DNA of 62,000 nucleotides from Selaginella moellendorffii (Eukaryota > Streptophyta > Lycopodiopsida > Selaginellales > Selaginellaceae): contig NW_003314274.1 of NCBI RefSeq assembly GCF_000143415.4, positions 1 to 62,000 on the forward strand, in the 5' to 3' direction. The first letter of the stretch is position 1. Each line of letters begins with the position of its first letter. The notes under the pieces are model-generated. The model was not told where the DNA came from. It did no database searches and saw only the letters and a program-made list of their open reading frames with translations. The position numbers were made by a program, and so were the translations under genes. Of this stretch, positions 54,730 through 62,000 are shown piece after piece.

Positions 54730-56969
54730 ATGGACGTGGCGAGCAGCAATGCCGCGCTCATGCGGCGGATCGTGCAGCTAGAGAGTGGTAATCTCTTGTA
54801 ATTTCACACCTTTCTTCTGATGGATTGAGCGTAGAGCGCGATGAGCTGCGGCGGGATGTGGAGGCCCTGTGCATGCAGCAATCTGGAGAGCGCTCCGGCG
54901 GTGATTTTATGTCTCGGTTGCAAGCTCGCAGGTCAGATTTCCTCTTCTTGTTGTCTCTCTCATTCAATTGATCCCTGAGATTTTTCCTGGCCAGGCTTGC
55001 TGGATTGGAGCAGGAATTGGAAGCTTACAAGAACAAAGTGTCGGCGTACAAGCGAGAGAATGAGAATTTGCAAGAAGAGCTCTCCGAGCTGTACAAGATC
55101 AAGGTTTATCGATTTTTTTTGTCTGGATTTTGTGTACGGCTTTTTTAGACTTTCGTTCTTTTGATTCTTCCGTAGAGTCAAGTGTCGGAGCTTTACAAGA
55201 ACGAAAGCGAAAAGGTAAATGTTTTGGAATTTTGTTGGTAAATGACATCAATGTTCGTTGGCAGCACAAGAAGCTGGAGCAAGAAATAAAGTTTTTCCAA
55301 AACAACATGGCCTCCTCAATTAGTGAAAGGGACAAGCTTCTTCTTGAGGTATGTGCTGAATTTTTATGGTTATGCATTAGGAAACTATTGACGCAGATAG
55401 AAAGAATTCAAAATCACGGACAATCACTTGAAGAAGATCTTAAGGCTTTTCGCCGCAGGCAAGTCTCCTGGTTCTTTTCGTCTTCTTCATGCACCGTTGT
55501 TTTCCAGGCAGAAGGAAATGTTGCAGGAAAACGAATTAAAAAGCGCCCGTTTGGAAGAAATGGAGGAAAATATGGAGAAACTGAATGCTCAACTGCACGT
55601 CTATCACCAGGTTCAGCATGGTGAAAGTGTTGTCTTTGTGACGTAAAGAAGTACTTGACTGCTGAGTTAACTAACAGGTTGTCCACAAATTCTGGCGCCT
55701 TCGATCTTCAAGTGAGATGGCGGAAGACACAGACGCGCTTGAGCAGGCGAAATCTCTCGTATCGGATGTAGACGGATCGTGGAGTTTTGGTGAAGTCGCT
55801 GAACTGGAAAAGCAACTACGGCACAAAGTTGAAAGCCTTGAAACCACCAATGTAAGCTTTTACCTTGTCTACTTAACGTCTCAGACTAACGTTTTAACTG
55901 TCAGGTCTCGTTGGAAAAAGATTTAGCCTCTGTAAAAGCTGAAGCTGACCACTTACGAGATGCTAAAGCAAAGGCGGAGTCCTCCGTTGTCGATCTTGAG
56001 ATGCGCCTGGTAAAAATGGATGTCGTGATTACCTCAGGGATTTAACTTTGATTTTCCAGTTGAAATTTGGAGTATACCTTGGTAGCGCTATGCAAGAGCT
56101 TTACATGTGTCACAGAAGGTTGAAGAATGATGTTTCTACTATGTTTAAGGCCGAAAAGACCTTCCTCGAGGCTACTTTGACTTCTTTTCAAGAGATTGCA
56201 GATAAAATCAAGACAGCTGAGACCAGTTGTTCTACAACAGGAAGCCGAATCACGTCGGATACGAGCGACACGGGAACAAGCAGTGAGGTGAAACGAGTTT
56301 CTGTTTTTATTTTTCTTTTCAACAGAGAGATTCATTGCAGGTTCAAGAAAACAAAAGTGCGCAACCGGTTGTTAGCCAGGACGCTTTTTTGCAAGCATTA
56401 CAGGACAAGGTATATAGTTCATCGTTTTTTTGTACTGCCACATAAACGCCTGATAAAATCGTGAACTTTGCTTTAGGTGTCAGCCTTAATGTTGCTCTCG
56501 CAGGAAGAAGAGAGGCGTCACCTGGAATGCAAGACAACGGGAGCCTTGGAATATCAGATAGAACAGCTCAACGAGACATTATCCCAGGTTCGAGCTCTAG
56601 ACTCAATTCTCCAGCCTATGATTAACTTGTTTAAACATGTAGGTGACACTGGAAAAAGTGGACGCTTTGATGCAAGTCGCGCGGCTTAAGTACGAGTGCG
56701 ACGAGTTGAAAGATCGCGAAAGGTTTATCCCTTTTTTTTTCACTCCATTAAAAAAACTGCTCTTTTTCTCTTGCAGGGATTTATTGAAACGTCTTGAGAA
56801 GCCGTCTAGCTCAAACACCGGTGGGAGATTACTACCAGCTAGCTGGGCTGCAACCACAGAGCCTATAGACGTCGTCGAGGAGGAGATTACACAAGAAAAA
56901 AAGCAGCCATCGACGACATCGACGAGTTATCTCAAGTCCTGGTTGAGGGGTGGCGGCGGCGGAGAGTAG
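54730..56969 (+). CDS. Plant coiled-coil protein of unknown function
   Basis: Fourteen exons (54730-54787, 54835-54931, 54995-55103, 55176-55214, 55265-55348, 55397-55458, 55508-55610, 55678-55851, 55905-56009, 56060-56287, 56341-56409, 56477-56587, 56643-56722, 56777-56969) give 503 residues. The start RIVQLESERDELRRDVEALC and RLAGLEQELEAYKNKV recall a conserved plant coiled-coil family. Heptads continue to about residue 440, broken near 330-360 by a Ser/Thr-rich patch (TSDTSDTGTSSE). The end YLKSWLRGGGGGE is distinctive. One intron (55459-55507) begins with GC. The gene starts 110 bp after the ATPase stop. No catalytic motif is seen; a scaffold role is inference. Confidence 0.82.
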
Positions 56970-57108
56970 AACCACACTTTGTCAAATTTTCTTGTACGCA
57001 TGGAGTTCTCCAGGTAGAGTTTCTTTTTTAAGATCGTATTGTTCTTCACAGGTAGCTAAGAATGTATGTTTCTTTCCAGCGTTTGTGGGAAAAAGTTAAG
57101 AATTTCGT

Positions 57109-59061
57109 TTACTCCCACTCGACAGTAGCGGGAGGTTTCGAAGTGAAATCATAAGCCACACGATTGACTCCTCTAACAGTGTTGCAAATCTTTCCAGTGA
57201 CGTCTTTCACAAACTTGTTCTTGAATTCATACCTGCAGCCACCAACAAAACAATCGTGAGTTTCAGAGTCTACTGATCGATCAAAGCTCTCGGCTTACGT
57301 GTCAGCAGTCATGCCATCTTCGCTCGTTATGGCTCTCAAGATGACGGGATAGGCATGCGTCCTCCTGTCTCCTTGGACTCCCACGGTCTTGACGGGAATC
57401 AGAACAGCGAAAGCTTGCCAGATCTCGTCGTAGAGACCCGCCTCTTTTATACTGTTCACGAAGATCTCGTCCGCCTAAATCTCAAAACGTCAAGTCGTCG
57501 CTCGAGGGAATACATTTCTTTTACCTGTCTCAGCATCTCCAAGTGGCTTTCCGTGACTTCTCCAAGGATACGCACAGCCAAGCCGGGGCCAGGAAAAGGA
57601 TGCCTCTTGAGAAAGCTCTCTGGAACTCCAAGTAGTTTTCCAAGCTTCCTCACCTGGAAGGTAGAAGCATATAAATCACAGTACTAAGAAATGGAATAGA
57701 AAAAAAAACCAAACCTCGTCCTTGAAGAGCCATTTTAGCGGCTCCAAGAGCTTCAACTTCATCACTTCAGGGAGGCCTCCAACGTTATGGTGACTTTTGA
57801 TCGTGTGCGAGTGACCCTTTCCACTTCCAGGCGGCGGACACGACTCGATCACGTCGGGGTAGAGCGTTCCCTGGACCAGAAAGGTTGCCGTCTTGCCGAG
57901 TTCTTCCTCGAGGTGGCTAGCAAACTTGTCAAACACGGAGATAAACTGTGCTCCGATGATCTTGCGCTTCTGCTCTGGATCGGTGACGCCACGCAGACGT
58001 GAAAGAAAATCCGTGCTTGCGTCCACGCAGACAACAGGGAGGTGTAACTCACGCTTGAAGGTTTCCATTACTCGCTCTTGCTCTTTATATCTGCCGTGAC
58101 ACCACTTTAGACAATCTTTTGCCATTAGAAAGCCATAACTTACCTGAGAAGGCCATTGTCCACGAAGACGCAGTGGAGGCGATCTCCAAGAGCTTTGTGT
58201 ACGAGCGTCGCTGCGACGCTGGAATCCACCCCTCCGGACAGAGCACAGATTGCGTGCTCGTCGGGTCCTACTGCCGATTTGATCAGCTCGATCTGTTCTT
58301 CCAAAAGGTCCTGGAGTTTCCAGTCGTCCACCACGCCACCAATGTCGAAGAGAATGCGTCGTAGAGTCTGGATTCCCTTGGGTGTATGAGTAACCTGGAT
58401 CAAACAAAAACAATGTAAGTAGAAAAACCAAAGAGAGAACGTCAAAGAGAGAAAAAAACTAGTTCTATCCATCAAGAAACAAAAGAGAGAACAAGTACTC
58501 TACCTCGGGATGATATTGCAATCCAAAAATTCCCAGCTCGGTGTTTTCGATCGCCGTGATCGTTCCCTGGACACTCTTTGCCACCACGTTAAATCCCGGA
58601 GGAAGCGTCACAGCTTCGTCGCCATGGCTCATCCACACCGCCTGCGTCATCATCGCTGGATCGTCCCCATAGAGCTTAGATCCCAGACTAGCACGAATTT
58701 CCGTGCTCCCATACTCCTGGCTATCGGCGGGCCTGACCACTCCCCCGAGTTCCTTGACAATCAGCTGGAGCCCATAGCAAATCCCCAGCACCAAGACCTT
58801 CTTCTCCCTAACGTAATCAAAGAATCCATCGGGCACGGTGGGAGCGCCTGGCTCGTGGACGGAATGCGGTCCACCGGAGAGGATTACGATCGAGGGCGTG
58901 AGCTTGGCGATGGCGTCGAGCGATGCGCCGGCGGAGAGGCAGAAGGAGCACACACCTAGCTGGCGGACGCGGCGCGTGATGAGATGCGTGTACTGCGATC
59001 CAAAATCCATCACCAGCACCACATTGTGCCGCGACGCCTCCTCCTCCATCGCCATTGCCAT
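57109..59061 (-). CDS. GMPS: GMP synthase (glutamine-hydrolysing)
   Basis: Six exons (58504-59061, 58144-58394, 57715-58090, 57525-57653, 57299-57474, 57109-57232) give 537 residues, normal length. It converts XMP, ATP and glutamine to GMP. The N-terminal amidotransferase has GICYGLQ (Cys95) with His184 and Glu186 in YHPE. The ATP-pyrophosphatase domain has the P-loop SGGVDSS (239-245). Next come [23 protein letters not shown] and [16 protein letters not shown], ending [16 protein letters not shown]. No transit peptide is evident, fitting a cytosolic enzyme. Its stop codon is 139 bp from that of the convergent coiled-coil gene. Confidence 0.95.
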
Positions 59062-59367
59062 CGCGCCGCGAAAGAAAAAATGCCCAAGGGTTTAGGGCTT
59101 TAGAGTAGATTATAGCCGTCAGATTTCTCCATGTCGGTTCATGGCCGTCCGATTTTACACGTCATGCACCACTTGCCATGTCCGATTTCCGTGCCACGTC
59201 ACAGGACATAAAAACACGACATGTGGCGTTTTGTTGCCACGCAAGCGCAACGTCGCGATGGTTGGGCCGTCGGATCACTGACGTGGCGAATCGAACGGTC
59301 ACCGCAGCGTTTCGCGCCGGAATGGTTTTTAACTTATTCTTGCCGCGCATTCTACTCTCATAGCGCG
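59062..59367. promoter_or_regulatory. Shared divergent promoter of GMP synthase and the Arg-rich gene
   Basis: The 306 bp between start codons hold repeated GCCGTCAGATTT (59115), GCCGTCCGATTT (59144), TGTCCGATTT (59179) and GCCGTCGGAT (59266). They also hold an inverted pair of ACGT elements: CCACGTCA (59194-59201) and TGACGTGG (59279-59286). ACGT cores bind plant bZIP factors. Which gene they serve is unknown. Confidence 0.45.
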
Positions 59368-59575
59368 ATGGCTCGCCCGAGAAGCACGCGGACTCCTCCC
59401 TCTCTTATGCGAAGGCGCCGCAGGCGTAGAAGAGGAGTAAGTGATCGATCGATCGACCACAACTTCTAATTCCTCTCTTCTTTCCCTTTTGTGATCGCAG
59501 AAACGCAGAAGAAGAAGAAGCCACCGAAGAAGATCCGCGGCCACCAATCCCGACACCAATCTCCTCGACGACTAA
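59368..59575 (+). CDS. Arginine-rich 47-residue protein, protamine-like
   Basis: Exons 59368-59436 and 59501-59575 join around a 64-bp intron with GTAAGT and GCAG ends to 47 residues, 19 of them Arg. The first exon ends in eight consecutive Arg and Gly. The second starts KRRRRRSHRRRS and ends with an uncharged-to-acidic tail AATNPDTNLLDD. Both exons remain Arg-rich in the same frame across the splice, which argues for a real gene. Such composition is that of sperm protamines, reported from free-sporing plants with swimming sperm, so DNA packing in sperm nuclei is plausible but inferred. An in-frame ATG at 59221 could extend the N-terminus by 49 residues. An alternative is a small RNA-binding or ribosomal protein, but it does not match RPL41. 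Confidence 0.5.
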
Positions 59576-60034
59576 GCCGATCGATCGAATGCCTCTCCTT
59601 AGAATCCAAAATCTTGTGACAACACCCATCCATCTCCGGATGCGCCACTGTGAATAAAAATTTCCCCCCCATTCGATTCCACATTTTAGGGTTTATGGGG
59701 TTTTGCGAGCGATGGCTATGGCGCACCTCGCCAAGAAAGTGCCATTCCTCTGCCGGCGGTCAAGAAGGGCATTTTTCACACAAATTTTCCAAAGGACGCA
59801 GGGTATCACTTCCGGATTTGCGCTCTTCCAGGTCTGTTTCTAGAGTTCATCTATCAAGATCAACCATGGTGTGAGTTCTTGCGCGACGCTTCGATCGCTT
59901 CTTTCTAGAATTTTATTTTTTCTTCTCAGACATTTTCGCGGCTTTTCAGGTGTTTTCGAGTTCGATCGGACAATTTCTTGGAGGAAGTTGCTCTTCATGC
60001 AAGTTCTTCGAGGAGCATTTGGAGCGATCTTTCT
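59576..60034. other. Intergenic, possible leader exon on the plus strand
   Basis: An ATG at 59712 starts a 43-residue frame (MAMAHLAKKVPFLCRRSRRA) followed by a GT-like donor near 59831. I cannot link it to a known protein, and downstream sequence is the antisense of expansin. It may be a leader or noncoding. Confidence 0.25.
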
Positions 60035-61014
60035 CTAGAACTGTGCAGCGGTCGTGAAGGTTTGTCCGAATTTCCAATTTTGCGGCACTGCGTCGAGAGC
60101 TATCCTACTCTCGCCATCGCTGGTACTCACAACGAAAGACAGGCCTTGCTCTAGCATCGACCGGTTGGAAATATGCCAGTTCTGGCCCCAAGCGCGAGTC
60201 GCCGGCGTCCACGGAGATCGTGATCCTTTGACAACCACGCTCCGGACATCTCCAGCTCCACCTACGTTGGAGATCATCACCAAGATGAACCATTTGTTCC
60301 CACGCATCGTGAAACGAATGCCACCCTGCCTCTTGCACTCGACTCTACACAAGATCATCGTAAGTCAGTGTGATTTCATGACTTATGGTGTGCTACCTTG
60401 TGTAGATGACTGGGATGATTCCTGCGGTCCTGTTCGCGAGGTGAACGAAGGCCGGCATGGAAAGATCGAAGTGTTGCTGTGGATAGTTGCACCATCCTCC
60501 TCGGTAGCTCTTGCGAGCGGGATTTGGAGGGCAGAAGTTCGTGGCGGTGACGGTGATGGAGAGATTGCCGGGACGGCACCACTTTGGATCCTGATGGCAC
60601 TTGAGCTCGTAGCAAGCTCCACAGGAAGCTCCGTTCTGGAACAAGACGGTGCTCAGAGCGGTGGTCTCCACTCCAAAGCCTTCGTGGTACATGTTGCCAT
60701 AGCCGCAAGCTCCTCCTGCGAGAGAAGATCGAGCCAAGAAGACACACGCATCACGGTCAGTTCTTCTCTTCGCTCTCCTTTGTTTTCGTTCTTTCTTTCC
60801 CAGAGATCTTGTGGAGGAAGTCTTTACGAATCGATGGCTCTTGGCAGGAAAGACGAAGCGAAAGTTTACCCATTGTTCCCGACGCGTCCGAGCCGCCATA
60901 GTACGTTGCGTGAGCTAAAGTCCAGCCCTCTGGAATAGCTTGCTTCTCGCGTTCTTGCGCTACTGCGAGAGAGAGGAAGAAGAGAGGAAGAAGAACACAA
61001 GAAGCCATCTCCAT
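60035..61014 (-). CDS. EXPA: Alpha-expansin
   Basis: Three exons (60870-61014, 60397-60715, 60035-60344) give 257 residues. Expansins loosen cellulose-hemicellulose contacts in the wall at acid pH without hydrolysis. The signal peptide ([18 protein letters not shown]) is followed by [20 protein letters not shown] and [20 protein letters not shown]. The alpha-expansin pattern continues with [23 protein letters not shown] and the HFD motif in [11 protein letters not shown]. The C-terminal CBM63 domain has [32 protein letters not shown] and [10 protein letters not shown], ending near GQTFTT. The ATG at 61014 is used; one at 61008 is also possible. Divergent from the Cys-rich peptide gene, 242 bp apart. 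Confidence 0.95.
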
Positions 61015-61218
61015 CTCTAAAAACTCTTGCAAGAAACTCAAATAGAAAGATTAACGGGTAAGAAATCTATAACGGTTTTCATATACTTTAAAATATTATG
61101 GTTTAGTACTAAACCTAAATTGTCAAATCAAGAATTAGCATGCTTATATTTAGTGGAAATTAATTTTGATTGTTGCTTTTATTTTTTAGTAAACTTAAAT
61201 TTAAGCAGGAATTCTCAC

Positions 61219-61226
61219 TATATAAA
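61219..61226 (+). promoter_or_regulatory. TATA box of the Cys-rich peptide gene
   Basis: TATATAAA lies 31 bp upstream of the ATG at 61257. Transcription would then start only a few bases before the ATG, or a later ATG would be used. The motif is textbook; the spacing is tight. Confidence 0.5.
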
Positions 61227-61256
61227 CATGGTTAGTTGGATGATAATTATAAAAAA

Positions 61257-61548
61257 ATGGGTTTAGAGAAAAAGTTTTTTGTGTTTCTGCTAGTGACAAT
61301 TTTGATTGTTAATACGCATTGTGCTAGTCCTGCTCCCTCAAATCCAGATGCTCCTCACGTGGTTAAATTGACAGATGAAGATTCACGTAAATATAATGCC
61401 AAAAGATTTAATTTTTTTCTTAACTTTTTAAATTTTCTTTTTCTCAGACAATGTGAAATGTTGGAGGAGGTGTATTGAGAAACCAAAGCACTGGTGCTGG
61501 TATTGGGGATGTTGTTATATTCCACCTGCATCTCCCTCACCCTCTTAA
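61257..61548 (+). CDS. Secreted Cys/Trp-rich small peptide
   Basis: Exons 61257-61386 and 61448-61548 flank a 61-bp, T-rich GT-AG intron and give 76 residues. Residues 5-22 form a strong signal peptide (KKFFVFLLVTILIVNTHC). A short linker (ASPAPSNPDAPHVVKLTDED) leads to a compact core with Cys48, 52, 60, 65 and 66 and four Trp, including CWRRC and HWCWYWGCCY, then a PASPSPS tail. The layout, signal peptide plus pro-segment in exon 1 and cysteine core in exon 2, is that of plant defence or signalling cysteine-rich peptides, but the spacing matches no class I know. Five cysteines would leave one free, unless cleavage precedes Cys22. Function is unknown. Confidence 0.65.
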
Positions 61549-61787
61549 AAAGAAGATTTACCATATTCTAATCTAATTTTTCACACCAACACCTCAAATT
61601 TACTGTATTGTGAATTCTTACCATTCATTTCTACCATCCTGATATTCACCTCTTTGTTAAACATTTGACGTTGTTCAATTAAAAAACACTCACACTTGGA
61701 ATCTTCCCTCTGTCGCGAAAATTTTAAAAATCTCTTTTTGGAGCATTTTGGGCATACTTCCTAGACTTTAGGGCTCATCCATCCGCA
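61549..61787. other. Intergenic spacer
   Basis: AT-rich sequence after the Cys-rich peptide gene, becoming GC-richer towards the next start codon. No other feature recognised. Confidence 0.5.
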
Positions 61788-62000
61788 ATGAATCGGTCCT
61801 TTGCGGGAATGGGCGAGGAGTGGAGGATGAATTTGGGGTTGTCGAGGCTCATTGGCGAGGCCATGGCGGTTCCAGCGTGGGAGTATGCCATTCTCTCCAC
61901 TCTCATTGCGATTGTGCTCCTCTACCATGTCCTGGATTTCCATTTCGTCGGCGACCTCCTCACGGGGCTCAGGGGCGATAAGGTGGAGCTCGTTTATAGC
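61788..62000 (+). CDS. 5' part of a membrane-anchored protein, possibly EMB8/ABHD-type hydrolase
   Basis: An open frame of 71 codons runs off the window. After a short soluble start (MNRSFAGMGEEWRMNLGLSR) comes one membrane helix (EYAILSTLIAIVLLYHVL) and DFHFVGDLLTGLRGDKVELV. The helix followed by a FHFxxDLLxGxRGD-like motif recalls the N-terminus of plant EMB8-like alpha/beta hydrolases. The catalytic domain would lie beyond the window, so this is tentative. Confidence 0.5.
   Translation, partial: MNRSFAGMGEEWRMNLGLSRLIGEAMAVPAWEYAILSTLIAIVLLYHVLDFHFVGDLLTGLRGDKVELVYS

Noticed and set aside
60054-60938. 294-residue plus-strand frame
   Set aside because: It lies opposite the well-supported expansin exons and crosses their introns; no family features.
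1-62000. CRISPR arrays, bacterial operons or phage modules
   Set aside because: No spacer-repeat arrays or bacterial gene order were seen; spliced plant genes occur throughout.

Overview
This window is nuclear DNA of a land plant. The gene set (alpha-expansin, germin-like protein, GH17 glucanase, plant MSH3, HMA5-type copper ATPase, plant-type ING, CPP1, LRR receptor-like proteins, PLS-type PPR remnants) is plant-specific. Introns are uniformly tiny, about 50-70 bp with GT-AG ends. GC-rich compact gene islands alternate with very AT-rich repeat deserts. Together with an acetate kinase gene, which seed plants lack, this suggests a lycophyte such as Selaginella moellendorffii; the species name is inference.

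Layout. 1-7 kb: GH17 glucanase, germin-like protein, a broken copy of the nucleoporin ALADIN, a retrotransposon gag relic and the intact intronless ALADIN gene. 7-13.3 kb (minus strand): a coiled-coil protein with a plant-transposon-like domain, then a 12-exon MSH3. 13.4-36 kb: a repeat-rich block holding a segmental duplication of roughly 9-10 kb. Each copy carries AT-rich element copies, an intact LRR receptor-like protein gene, an antisense PPR pseudogene, mitochondrial-carrier exon relics and a coiled-coil mobile-element relic. Between the copies lie a PII-like scrap and an LRR-kinase-like pseudogene. 36-47.3 kb: a methyltransferase relic, acetate kinase, a WPNPNYK-repeat protein, a hAT relic and a long TATG/TATA microsatellite. 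47.3-62 kb: a dense island with ING2-like, CPP1, HMA5-like Cu ATPase, a coiled-coil protein, GMP synthase, an arginine-rich microprotein, alpha-expansin, a secreted Cys/Trp-rich peptide and the first exon of a further gene.

The genes do not form one pathway. The most novel items are a spliced 47-residue protein with 19 arginines (59368-59575, protamine-like), a spliced 76-residue secreted Cys/Trp-rich peptide (61257-61548), the WPNPNYK-repeat protein (39443-41437) and the exact 144-bp expansion of LRR pairs between the duplicated receptor genes. Exon limits were read by eye from splice signals, frame continuity and family knowledge; no search was run.
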